Positions 40,001 through 46,225 of a DNA stretch of 64,000 nt are shown piece by piece. The stretch comes from Dallia pectoralis (Eukaryota > Chordata > Actinopteri > Esociformes > Umbridae), in assembly GCA_029465975.1 (NCBI GenBank), contig CM055747.1:12101324-12165323 (forward strand), read 5' to 3'. Each line of letters opens with the position of its first letter. Position 1 is the stretch's first letter. The notes beneath the pieces are model-generated. The model saw nothing but the letters and a program-made list of their open reading frames with translations, had not been told where the DNA came from and did not search any database. Both the position numbers and the translations under genes were made by a program.

Positions 40001-41058
40001 AAGCCTTGTTTATCTGTGTGTTCACGTTGGCGACTACCAATCAGAAGCCTTGTTTATCTGTGTGTTCACGTTGGCGACTACCAATCAGAAGCCTTGTTTA
40101 TCTGTGTGTTCACGTTGGCGACTACCAATCAGAAGCCTTGTTTATCTGTGTGTTCACGTTGGCGACTACCAATCAGTATCCTTGTTTATCTGTGTGTTCA
40201 CGTTGGCGACTACCAATCAGAAGCCTTGTTTATCTGTGTGTTCACGTTGGCGACTACCAATCAGAAGCCTTGTTTATCTGTGTGTTCACGTTGGCGACTA
40301 CCAATCAGTAGCCTTGTTTATCTGTGTGTTCACGTTGGCGACTACCAACGTGAACACACAGATAAACAAGGCTACTGATTGGTAGTCGCCAATCAGTAGC
40401 CTTGTTTATCTGTGTGTTCACGTTGGCGACTACCAATCAGAAGCCTTGTTTATCTGTGTGTTCACGTTGGCGACTACCAATCAGTATCCTTGTTTATCTG
40501 TGTGTTCACGTTGGCGACTACCAATCAGAAGCCTTGTTTATCTGTGTGTTCACGTTGGCGACTACCAATCAGAAGCCTTGTTTATCTGTGTGTTCGCACT
40601 TCCTAGGTGTTACAACGGTGCTCACAATGACCACCATTAACACCCACCTCCGGGAAACCCTCCCGAAAATCCCGTACGTGAAAGCCATCGATGTCTACCT
40701 CATGGGCTGTTTTGTTTTCGTGTTCCTGGCCCTGCTCGAATATGCCTTCGTGAACTACGTGTTCTTCGGCCGGGGCCCCCAGCAACAGAAGAAAATCAAC
40801 GAGCGGCTGAACAAAGCCAACAACGAGCGCCCGCGATACGAAGAGAAGCGCCTGAGGGAACAGGTTGGAGTCTGCTCTCTCTCTCTCTCTGTTTTACACA
40901 CTCCCTCTCTCTCCCTCTCTCTCTCTGTTTTACACACTCTCTCTCTCTCTCCCTCTCTCTCTCTGTTTTACACACTCTCTCTCTCTCTCACTCTCTCTCT
41001 GTTTTACACTCTCTCTCTCTCTCTGTTTTACACACTCCCTCTCTCTCTCTGTTTTACA

Positions 41059-41135
<77 letters not shown>

Positions 41136-41141
41136 ACACAC

Positions 41142-41179
<38 letters not shown>

Positions 41180-41425
41180 ACACTCTCTCTCTCTCTCTCT
41201 GTTTTACCCACTCTCTCTCTCTCTCTGTTTACACTCTCTCTCTCTCTCTCTCTCTGTTTCACACACTCTCTATCTCTGTTTCACACACTCCCTCTCTCTC
41301 TGTTTTACACACACTCTCTCTCTCTCTGTTTTAAACACACTCCCTCTCTCTCTCTGTTTTAAACACACTCCCTTTCTCTCTGTCTCTGTTTTGCACTCTC
41401 TCTCTCTCTCTCTGTTTTGCACACA

Positions 41426-41470
<45 letters not shown>

Positions 41471-43116
41471 ACACTCCCTCTCTCTCTTTTTTTTACACAC
41501 TATCTCTCTCTCTCTAACTTTTATTTTTGCATAGTGAATCCATAGCAAGAGGCATCATTTATTCCCCATGTTAGTCAGGCTTTAGACGGTACCTTCCCAG
41601 GCTTATATGGACATTGTGGACACCAGATTCACATCCAACGACCAGAACCCTCCTCCATGTAATTTCCTCTCTTGGGTTATAATGCAGACTCTCGGCTACT
41701 AACGAGCATAGTCTTTAGGCTTCAGCTGATCATTTACCTCCGGAGGAAATGTAAATCTGCGTTGGCATTCTACTGTCAGGTTGTCGTTTTTCTGTGCTGT
41801 TGCATGACTCAGTCTTACTGCTGAGTTGTATTTTTACCAACATTGACAAACTTCCATGAAGAAATGTGAAAAATTGTAATGGGTAGGCGGACAGAAACAT
41901 TATCATTCATATCATTCTTGGCTAATATGCATCGACTGAATGAAGGCCCCTTTCTGTGTGTGAAATGTAAAATGCCAAGCCTTTGCACTGTTCTGCTTTT
42001 TTACCTTATGGTCATGCATTCTGTATTCTGAAGAAAGTGCTTAAAATGCTTAGTTTTCAGCTTTTAATGTTCTCTTTCTTTTTGTATTTCACATCACAAG
42101 GACTCCATTGCCACGCCGTTTCAAACCAACACCCTCAGGACATATACACAGCGAAGAAATCTGTATCTCGAGGAACAAAGAAAAGTTGGGGTACATGCAT
42201 TTATAAATTAATTGAGCTGTCGGACCTCAGCATAATATACGTCTGAGTAAATGGTTGATAGATTGATGGCGATAATTTGTCTCAAGTAACTCTCATTGCA
42301 AACTCACTTGTAAGGCACTGTAAAGTTTAACACTTTAAAATTGTATTATTAGTATTAATTGTGTGGTATAGAGTATTAATTATGTGGTATAGAGTATCAA
42401 TTGTGTGGTATAGAGTATTAGTTGTGTGTATAGAGTATTAGTTGTGTGGTATAGAGTATTAGTTGTGTGGTATAGAATATTGGTTGTGTGGTATAGAGTA
42501 TTAGTTGCGTGGTATAGAATATTGATTGTGTGGTATAGAGTATTAGATGGCATAGAGCAGAAGTTTCAAACCGATTCTACGGAGGGCCTAGTGTATGCAG
42601 ATTTTAGTTTGTTCCTTTCAATTGGGTTCTAGTTCAGTGATGTTTTGGACTCCATGGAACCAGTCTGACACCTCTGGTATAGAGTATTAGTTGGCCAGTT
42701 GAGTGTAATTTCACCCTGCCCTACTTCCTGCTGACGTTCTCTGTCTTCTCTTGTCTTCCAAGGTGGATGCGTACGGAAACATTCTGCTCAACACACTGGA
42801 GATGAATAACGAGGTGATGCCGTCAGACATGGGAAGCAGCGTCAGTGACTCCCGGAATTCCGTGATGTCATTCGACAGCTCCGGGGTCCAGTTCAGGAAG
42901 CCCATGGCTCCCCGGGACGGCTTCAGCCACCACTCACTGGACCGCAGTGCCATGCGCGGCAGAGCCAACTGTCGGCTACGGAGGCGCTCCTCCAAGCTCA
43001 AGCTGAAAATTCCCAACCTGGCAGATGTCAGCACCATTGACAAATGGTCACGGGTTCTTTTCCCCATCATGTTCGGATTTTTCAACCTAATCTACTGGTT
43101 GTACTATGTGAATTGA
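13011..43116 (+). CDS. gabrb4: GABA-A receptor beta subunit (beta-4 type), 3' seven coding exons, 5' incomplete
   Basis: A pentameric ligand-gated chloride channel subunit that forms the principal GABA-binding face at inhibitory synapses. The coding exons are 13011-13078, 14675-14895, 30772-30854, 37570-37707, 38853-39005, 40607-40863 and 42763-43116, all with GT-AG borders and matching phases. They total 1274 bp, encoding 423 complete residues and the stop. The internal exon sizes (68, 221, 83, 138 and 153 bp) are those I know for the vertebrate beta family. Visible features are the Cys-loop ([15 protein letters not shown]), the beta binding residues in EIESY and TTGSYPRL, M1 to M4, and the C-terminus WLYYVN. 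Signal peptide and first mature residues (about 55 aa) are missing, probably upstream of the window. The subtype rests on the residues LREQ before the last intron and on KLKIPNL-ADVSTIDKWSR; beta-1 to beta-3 differ more. Family certain, subtype likely. Confidence 0.93.
13079..14674 (+). other. Intron 3 of the receptor gene
   Basis: 1596 bp, GT-AG, AT-rich. No repeat array or transposon was recognised inside it. Confidence 0.85.
14675..14895 (+). CDS. gabrb4: gabrb exon 4 (221 bp), ligand-binding loops D and A
   Basis: The acceptor is CTCCACAG and the donor is GTAAAG. It encodes DYTITMYFQQSWRDKR (loop D, Tyr and Gln of YFQQ), NLTLDNRVADQLWLPDTYF (a glycosylation sequon NLT and loop A Tyr) and [20 protein letters not shown]. 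The canonical exon length of 221 bp is kept. Confidence 0.97.
15644..16067 (-). repeat. 3' LTR of the gypsy element
   Basis: On the minus strand it starts TGTCATGACTCC directly after the purine tract and ends CCGCCACCTACA, with TG...CA ends, about 424 bp. The 5' LTR partner is absent, so the outer end is inferred from the TG/CA rule and is approximate. Confidence 0.7.
16068..17680 (-). pseudogene. Integrase with C-terminal chromodomain (gypsy pol 3' part)
   Basis: On the minus strand, the HHCC zinc-binding domain (HTSVSSGHPGIGRT ... CSVCAQC) is followed by the catalytic core. Its acidic residues sit in SIDFVTDLP, DIVSDRGPQFTS and NGQVERVNQDL (DD-35-E). A GPF/Y-type module (LGPRFVGPFKVLGRV) and a chromodomain (YLVEWEGYGPEERCWVPARD) follow. 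The catalytic motifs look intact, but the frame is shifted relative to RNase H at a run of nine A (plus strand, about 17650). It would normally insert the element's cDNA, with the chromodomain guiding target choice. The open frame then runs on into the LTR. Confidence 0.9.
17640..18260 (-). pseudogene. RT C-terminus and RNase H fragment (gypsy pol)
   Basis: On the minus strand the sequence enters at LGFHITTGGVEMEVDRV and continues with VQRFMGFANFYRRFIKNFGK (RT thumb/connection). RNase H motifs follow: VEVDALEVGIGAVLSQ, FYSRKLSAAEQNYDVGDREL and VVWTDHRNLEYI. The fingers and palm of RT, including the YxDD active site, are missing, so no reverse transcriptase can be made. Confidence 0.9.
18230..18990 (-). 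pseudogene. Gag fragment with CCHC zinc knuckle
   Basis: On the minus strand, the gag-like region (LQRPAAYDGAADRCQGFLLQ ... ARNAIWSERGPF) is frameshifted near 18755-18780. It continues as MFDQPPEGRAAGERLALLRQ, with the typical retrotransposon-gag-domain helices, and ends with a zinc knuckle CTFCGRKGHSASHC at about 18341-18382. The N-terminus is missing. Confidence 0.85.
18996..19440 (+). repeat. 11-bp minisatellite, about 40 copies
   Basis: The unit is CCTACAACTAG with variants CCTACAACAGG, CCTACAACAGC and CCTACAACTGG. The array starts exactly where the gypsy gag sequence stops, so it marks the truncation point of that element. Confidence 0.9.
19441..20480. other. Intron 4 DNA with a possible hAT-type end
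   Basis: CAGTGGTTGCCAACCAGG at about 19451 resembles the end of the MITE at 9470, but I found no partner end. Nothing else was recognised. Confidence 0.35.
20481..20890 (+). mobile_element. Degenerate Tc1-like transposase remnant
   Basis: In shifting frames the plus strand reads VRHGGGNMMVWGCFVGGKVG, then about 20790 SxLDGSQPY/DLNPIELCS. These are the central MVWGCF block and the C-terminal DLNPIE block of Tc1 transposases. Stops and frameshifts are present, and no inverted repeats were found. Confidence 0.75.
21014..21386 (-). repeat. 3' LTR of the non-autonomous element
   Basis: Direct copy of 23842-24214, with TG...CA ends and identical length of 373 bp. Confidence 0.95.
21431..24073 (-). 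CDS. Uncharacterised repeat-rich open frame of the LTR element
   Basis: The open frame runs for up to 880 codons from inside the 5' LTR. A more credible start is the Met of MAFTTLRRSIRDRMISHPRS near the LTR end (about 23876). The first 150 or so residues after it are non-repetitive and look like real protein: an acidic stretch (SDSLSSDDEEAVYERVEEDS), then LEDALLWDPVLSRLVPATSD, a Pro-rich part and VIRAWWKAWLDFQDL. Then come repeats of 9-10 residues of the type ATPAPEMAS and VTPAPKMAAA, and finally low-complexity sequence where partial units shift the frame. I do not recognise a gag, zinc knuckle or enzyme. It could be a reduced gag, a captured host exon or an accessory protein of the element. 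That it is translated is inference. Confidence 0.45.
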   Translation of the reverse strand: MFECHCIIEVSAGVYRTVIKERICVKTRYAHFYFQFNSIGFSPLSVCFVFNFTINLILNGSYDSAMAFTTLRRSIRDRMISHPRSPQSRTVSGFLGGASYSAPRYEAHRQPTEQQEQRYTWQGDWGSDSLSSDDEEAVYERVEEDSLEDALLWDPVLSRLVPATSDVGWGGQKTPPTVPGLQPGPARALELQPLPPPWEDPFRPPTSGTEKSPEGLHKQPPAVIRAWWKAWLDFQDLTPEIASATPAPEMAATPAPEMAATPAPEMASATPVPEMASATPVPEMASATPAPEMASATPAPEMASATPAPEMASATPVPEMASATPVLKMAAVATPAPKMAAAVTPASTMVPAVTPAPKMAAAVTPAPKMAPAVTPAPKMAAAVTPASTMVPAVTPAPKMAVAVTPAPKMAVAVTPAPKMAVAVTPAPKMAAVVPPAPKMAAAVTPAPKMAPAVTPASTMAPAVPPALKMAVAVTPALKMAAVVPPALKMAVAVTPAPTMAPAVSPASTMAPAVPPALKMAVAVTPALKMAAVVPPAPKMAAAVTPASTMAPAVTPAPKMAAAVSPASTMAPAVPPALKMAVAVTTALKMAAAVTPAPKMAVAVTTTLTMAAATTTLTMAAATTTLTMAAATTTLTMAAATTTLTMAAATATLTMAAATTTLTMAAATTTLTMAAATTTLTMAAATTTLTMAAATTTPRWPPPRRRHEGRRHDDAHDGRRHDDAHDGLRHDDAHDGRRHDYATMAAATTTPRWPPPRLRSRWPPPRLRSRWPPPRLRSRWPPPRRQRWPPPRRPRWPLPRRPRWPPPRRPRWPPPRRPRWPPPRRPRWPPPRRTLSCSNWRPLSRSRWLSATVAYSGLDRWSWTDPLGLTVGLLLLLPCVL
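21583..23345 (-). repeat. Tandem repeats of 24, 27 and 30 bp inside the LTR element
   Basis: Three sub-arrays lie side by side on the plus strand. At 21583-21735 the unit is GGCCATCGTGGGCGACGTGG plus CGGA (24 bp). At 21735-22265 it is CCATCGTGAGCGTAGTCGTG plus GCGGCGG (27 bp). At 22265-23095 it is CCATCTTGGGCGCTGGCGTG plus ACGGCGGCAG (30 bp). At 23095-23345 there is a 27-bp unit GCCATCTCGGGCGCAGGCGT plus AGCTGAG. All share a CCATC core, so they probably derive from one ancestral unit. Confidence 0.88.
23842..24214 (-). repeat. 5' LTR of the non-autonomous element
   Basis: Direct copy of 21014-21386. On the minus strand it contains the Met of MAFTTLRRSIRDR at its inner end, so the internal open frame begins inside the LTR. 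Confidence 0.95.
24220..25352. other. Intron 4 DNA, nothing recognised apart from a G-rich run
   Basis: No exon or transposon was recognised. See the G-rich tract at 24490-24524. Confidence 0.4.
24490..24524 (+). other. G-rich tract with G-quadruplex pattern
   Basis: The run contains GGGTGGGGGGTGGGGGGTGG followed by GGGGG, with another G-run just upstream. That gives at least four runs of three or more G with one-base loops. It is on the sense strand of intron 4. Confidence 0.7.
25353..28265 (+). repeat. 26-bp minisatellite, about 112 copies, with higher-order structure
   Basis: The unit is CAGAACTTCAGTAGATGGGT plus CACCAG. The main variants are CAACAG, CACCTG, AATAGA and CGGTAGA. Rare variants such as GATGTGTC occur twice, 1326 bp (51 units) apart, in matching variant order, showing a large internal duplication. 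Confidence 0.95.
28267..28660 (+). mobile_element. Tc1-like transposase C-terminal remnant (probable)
   Basis: The stretch GTCAATCCCCTGATCTGAAT corresponds to the SPDLN block of Tc1 transposases. It is followed by a reading like VTERSFHVLKTKLK, which resembles the helix after that motif. No start, inverted repeats or intact frame are visible. The DNA after about 28500 is unassigned. Confidence 0.5.
28661..30771. other. Rest of intron 4, nothing recognised
   Basis: AT-rich DNA ahead of exon 5. No exon, repeat array or transposon end was recognised. Confidence 0.4.
30772..30854 (+). CDS. gabrb4: gabrb exon 5 (83 bp), Cys-loop
   Basis: The acceptor is TTTTTCCCCCCCAG and the donor is GTAGGT. 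It encodes [20 protein letters not shown] and then CTLEIES: the 13-residue Cys-loop plus the Glu of the GABA-binding EIES(Y). The final T starts the Tyr codon completed in the next exon. Confidence 0.97.
31300..31599 (+). repeat. 33-bp minisatellite, left part
   Basis: The unit is TAGTTTAGGGCTGAGGTATC plus TTTGACTCTATAG. About nine copies precede the hAT insertion. The last octamer, TCTTTGAC (31592-31599), is the hAT target duplication. Confidence 0.95.
31600..33475. mobile_element. Non-autonomous hAT transposon, 1.9 kb
   Basis: The ends begin CAGAGCTGTGCTCGAGAC and, reverse complemented from the other side, CAGAGCTGTAGTACTCGAGA. They are inverted repeats with a small difference. The octamer TCTTTGAC is found at both flanks (31592-31599 and 33476-33483), the exact 8-bp duplication made by hAT elements. 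Both subterminal regions consist of CGAGACCGAGAC-type repeats, again inverted relative to each other (31620-31770 and 33340-33465). No transposase is recognisable. An open frame at 32734-33114 has scattered Cys and His (CSVCDF ... HVFRKSH), which may be a zinc-finger relic. Confidence 0.9.
33476..35328 (+). repeat. 33-bp minisatellite, right part, about 56 copies
   Basis: Same unit and register as 31300-31599, continuing directly after the hAT element. The most frequent variable position alternates among GTAGTTT, GTGGTTT and GTCGTTT. Disrupted units occur near 33730-33770 and 34930-34960. Confidence 0.95.
35329..35934. other. Unique spacer between two related minisatellites
   Basis: About 600 bp of non-repetitive intron 5 sequence, with no exon or transposon recognised. 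Confidence 0.5.
35935..36595 (+). repeat. 34-bp minisatellite, about 19 copies, sister of the 33-bp array
   Basis: The unit is GATGTGTCTTTGACTCTGTG plus GTGATTTACTGGGT. It shares the TATCTTTGACTCT.TAGTGGTTTA.GG.TGA backbone with the 33-bp unit, so the two arrays are probably related by descent. Confidence 0.93.
36596..37569. other. Rest of intron 5, nothing recognised
   Basis: Non-repetitive DNA leading to exon 6. No further exon was recognised. Confidence 0.5.
37570..37707 (+). CDS. gabrb4: gabrb exon 6 (138 bp), loops B, F and C
   Basis: The acceptor is CGGAGACAG, with an unusually weak, purine-rich upstream tract. The donor is GTATGG. It encodes YGYTTDDIVFYWHGGDNAVT, then GVDKLELPQFSIVALRLVSR and EVRFTT. 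It ends on the first base of the Gly of TGSYPR. The 138-bp length is canonical. Confidence 0.96.
38853..39005 (+). CDS. gabrb4: gabrb exon 7 (153 bp), loop C, M1 and start of M2
   Basis: The acceptor is TTTCCTTCTCAG and the donor is GTAAGA. It encodes [40 protein letters not shown] and YDASAARVAL. Loop C Tyr and the complete M1 helix are present; the exon ends one base into the Gly at the cytoplasmic end of M2. Confidence 0.97.
39257..40595 (+). repeat. 44-bp minisatellite filling intron 7, about 30 copies
   Basis: The unit is GTTGGCGACTACCAATCAGT plus AGCCTTGTTTATCTGTGTGTTCAC. A variable position is CAGTAGCC, CAGAAGCC or CAGTATCC. The array takes up most of the 1601-bp intron and ends about 11 bp before the exon 8 acceptor. 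One scrambled unit lies near 39795 and one inverted unit at 40347-40390. Confidence 0.96.
40293..40390. repeat. Perfect 44-bp inverted repeat with 10-bp loop
   Basis: The unit at 40293-40336 is followed by the loop GGCGACTACC and then by its exact reverse complement at 40347-40390. The inversion spans exactly one repeat unit. Confidence 0.95.
40607..40863 (+). CDS. gabrb4: gabrb exon 8 (257 bp), M2, M3 and start of intracellular loop
   Basis: The acceptor is CACTTCCTAG. Part of the upstream pyrimidine tract comes from the last unit of the 44-bp array. The exon encodes VTTVLTMTTINTHLRETLPK (M2 pore helix), YLMGCFVFVFLALLEYAFVN (M3) and FFGRGPQQQKKINERLNKAN. It ends EEKRLREQ before the donor GTTGGA. 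The M2 15' residue is Asn (TINTH), as in beta-2 and beta-3, which is associated with loreclezole and etomidate sensitivity in those subunits. The donor is weak (CAG|GTTGGA). Confidence 0.96.
40866..41515 (+). repeat. CT-rich microsatellite/minisatellite at the start of intron 8
   Basis: Runs of (CT)n are interspersed with the recurrent spacer CTGTTTTACACACTC. The tract starts within about 12 bp of the exon 8 donor, so the pre-mRNA carries a CU-rich region of about 650 nt immediately after the 5' splice site. Confidence 0.93.
41516..42762 (+). other. Rest of intron 8
   Basis: Non-coding. It contains a 21-bp tandem repeat at 42352-42545 and otherwise nothing recognised. Confidence 0.6.
42352..42545 (+). 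repeat. 21-bp tandem repeat, about nine copies
   Basis: The unit is TGTGGTATAGAGTATTAGTT plus G, with variants AATAT and ATTGATTG. Confidence 0.88.
42763..43116 (+). CDS. gabrb4: gabrb exon 9 (354 bp), intracellular loop, M4 and stop
   Basis: The acceptor is TTGTCTTCCAAG. It encodes VDAYGNILLNTLEMNNEV, a Ser-rich variable loop, then RLRRRSSKLKLKIPNLADVS, TIDKWSRVLFPIMFGFFNLI and YWLYYVN before TGA. The RRRSS sequence is the conserved basophilic kinase site of beta loops (PKA/PKC in other beta subunits). M4 and the C-terminal YVN are intact. Confidence 0.97.
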   Translation: MDAYGNILLNTLEMNNEVMPSDMGSSVSDSRNSVMSFDSSGVQFRKPMAPRDGFSHHSLDRSAMRGRANCRLRRRSSKLKLKIPNLADVSTIDKWSRVLFPIMFGFFNLIYWLYYVN

Positions 43117-45365
43117 TGTGCACCCTTTTAGGAATCATGGGCCATATTTTGAGAGCACATTAAATTGGCTTTGATACAGTTGGAAAATATGTATACACAT
43201 ATACAAGTTGATACATATGTATATGCATATTTCTATATATTATATTTATATATACACATGTGTGTGTGTGTGTAAACCTGAAGGACTTTTCTCCTGTATA
43301 AAGTATTAATAGAATGACTTGAATGTTTAAGAATAATTGCGAGAAACATTTCGAGCCTTTAAATTTCCCTCTCCTCCCGAAACAAGCAAACCAACAAACA
43401 AACATCAGATCCCTTCGGGGGATTGCGGAACTAAAGACTGCATGATATTTTTGCTAAAAAAGAAAGCGAAAGCTCTCGAGAGAAGAGACGCCTCAGTGTC
43501 TCATTGGCTTTTTATTGATACTCACTGTAATCAGTTTCCTCCACTGAAGCTCTTCAAATCAGAGGTGGCTTGTGTGTTCAGGTATCGGCTGAGTCAAGTT
43601 CCTAATGCCCCCCCCCCTCCCGAACCCCACTCCCAACCCCCCTCCATCTACCATGGATAACGTGCACGGAATTCTCCGTCTCTTCTCTGTACAGCAAACT
43701 TGTTTGGATTATATGTCGTTCCTTGGCTTTTTTCGAGTGACGTTGTTTTCGTTATGGGACGTCAGCTCTGGCACGTTGACGATCTGCTTTTGGAGTCCAT
43801 ACGGATAGAGGTTTAGACCCACGGAGTTCCTGCTAGAGTCAGTGCAAACTTCTCTTCATTTCTCCTCTCACCTGTGTTTTAGAGCAGTTCCTTGGGGTAT
43901 TTTCATAACGGTTCTAAAGACGATGACGGTCAATTGTCATTATTATTTTGTCTTAAAAATACTGTGTTTTTGGGAGAGTGTCACTTAAACATGTTCTAGA
44001 GTTAGTGCATTATAAGAAAAAACAGTCACAGGTATGAATTTACTGATTTTGATTGTTTGAAAAGTAGACAGACATATACTGTACATTGTCATTTGGCATC
44101 TTCATGAGCCTAGCTGGCATAAACATAATTGTACTCTTTCTTTTCTCTTTCGAGTGCTTCACATGCTCTGTAGATGCAGTGTTCATGCCACATATCCAGC
44201 TTTGTGTTCCGTGAGGAGGGAAGGGATATCTCTAGTGAACGATGTAAAGTTATTTTCCGCTATAATGAGAAGAAAAATATTGTGTATTAAAAAGGGATAT
44301 TGCCAATGTTCATCTGTTCGATGTTGAAATCAACATATCAGTCCATAGTTTGACCTGTCGTCGTGTGCGGTTCTCTCTCACTGTCGAGACATGTTCACCC
44401 TGAGAATATTAGCCACTGACGTTCTAGATCCTACAAAATGTGCCTGTCTTCAATTCTGTATGGGCCTGTGGTCAAATTGATTATTTAGTACGGGGTGTGG
44501 TGGGGGGGAAGGGGAGGAAAACAAACTTACCCTCTCACACCCTTTGGCTCTCTAAAACACTGCAAACCCAGCCGCCCATCAAATGTTACGTCTCTGAGGA
44601 TCAAATCCCAAAGATCGGAAACATCAGCAGAATCTGGGGAGAAATGGGTTTTCAGTTTCTCGGGGGCAAGACATGACGTGTGATAAATATAGCCATGAAC
44701 TGAAGTGACAACCAAATAGGCCTATAACCCCTAACTTACCGTTTCGGTTTTCAACGCATTCCATCTGTTCACGTCCACCTCACCCGTGAGATGTTCACTG
44801 CAGGGCTGATGCCACGATTATCCACACTGTACCTTTAAAAAAAGAAGAATATCACGCTGTTTCTTTCCCGCTCTTTTCGTTCTTTGCTTCGGTTCCGCCT
44901 TGAGTGAAAGGAGGGTGATTGGTACATTTAGACAGACATTTCCGTAGTGCGGTGCATTTAAACAGTCATGGAGACGTGCCCGACGTGGCTGTGATTGAAA
45001 CATCCAGAGCATTGTGGAACCTTCTGGGTTTGCATGATAATCAATCGGCCCGGGGAGACATAAGTAGGGAGGCAAAGACACTAATCAGATAACGAGGTCG
45101 CCAAAGGAAACAGGGATGGCCGTCCTTTGGGCATTCGGGAGAAAGAGCAGGGAATTTTAAGAGCATCATACTGCCTTGCCCAATGCATAGTCCAATCTCC
45201 TCCAAGCTCACAGATGGACTCTCCTGGATTCCAGGAGCTTCTCTCTCCCCAATCTGTTACCCCCGGCTGGCATGCACCGGGCTGCATGGATACAGACCTC
45301 CAACAGAGAGCCCCAAACCCTATGAAGAGCTGTTGAATGGGACAGGATGCGTTACAGGAATGTGA
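43117..45365 (+). other. Probable 3' UTR and downstream region of the receptor gene
   Basis: Directly after the stop. It includes a TG microsatellite near 43255-43272 and a C-rich run at 43604-43645. No other gene was recognised. How far the transcript extends is not visible; beta-subunit genes often have multi-kilobase 3' UTRs. Confidence 0.5.
43604..43645 (-). other. C-rich tract (G-quadruplex pattern on the minus strand)
   Basis: The run reads GCCCCCCCCCTCCCGAACCC and continues CACTCCCAACCCCCCTCC. It offers at least four C-runs of three or more with short loops, about 490 bp after the receptor stop codon. Confidence 0.6.
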
Positions 45366-46225
45366 GGAAAGAGGGACAGACCAAGAGAGAGGTTAAGAGA
45401 GGAGAGAGAGAGGTGAAGAGAGGAGAGAGAGAGAGACCAAGAGAGGAGAGAGAGAGAGACCAAGAGAGAGGTTAAGAGAGGAGAGAGAGAGAGACCAAGA
45501 GAGAGGTTAAGAGAGGAGAGAGAGAGAGACCAAGAGAGAGGTTAAGAGAGGAGAGAGAGAGAGACCAAGAGAGAGGTTAAGAGAGGAGAGAGAGAGACCA
45601 AGAGAGAGGTGAAGAGAGGAGAGAGAGAGAGACCAAGAGAGAGGTTAAGAGAGGAGAGAGAGAGAGACCAAGAGAGAGGTTAAGAGAGGAGAGAGAGAGA
45701 GACCAAGAGAGAGGTTAAGAGAGGAGAGAGAGAGAGACCAAAAGAGAGGTTAAGAGAGGAGAGAGAGACCAAGAGAGAGGTTAAGAGAGGAGAGAGACCA
45801 AGAGAGAGGTTAAGAGAGGAGAGAGACCAAGAGAGAGGTTAAGAGAGGAGAGAGAGACCAAGAGAGAGGTTAAGAGAGGAGAGAGAGAGACCAAGATAGA
45901 GGTTAAGAGAGGAGAGAGAGAGAGACCAAGATAGAGGTTAAGAGGGGAGAGAGAGAGAGACCAAGAGAGAGGTTAAGAGAGGAGAGAGAGAGGTTAAGAG
46001 AGGAGAGAGAGACCAAGAGAGAGGTTAAGAGAGGAGAGAGAGAGACCAAGATAGAGGTTAAGAGAGGAGAGAGAGAGAGACCAAGATAGAGGTTAAGAGG
46101 GGAGAGAGAGAGAGACCAAGAGAGAGGTTAAGAGAGGAGAGAGAGAGGTTAAGAGAGGAGAGAGAGAGGTTAAGAGAGGAGAGAGACCAAGAGAGAGGTT
46201 AAGAGAAGAGGATAGACCAAAAGAG
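45366..46225 (+). repeat. Purine-rich minisatellite, units of about 33 bp
   Basis: The unit contains AGAGAGAGACCAAGAGAGAG plus GTTAAGAGAGGAG. Its length varies through the number of GA dinucleotides. Nearly all bases of the plus strand are A or G. Confidence 0.93.

Noticed and set aside
39302..41334. Open frames running through the 44-bp array, one of them continuing into exon 8 and the CT-rich tract
   Set aside because: The array lies in intron 7 and the frame reads through the exon 8 acceptor and donor. Only 40607-40863 is supported as coding by the receptor family.
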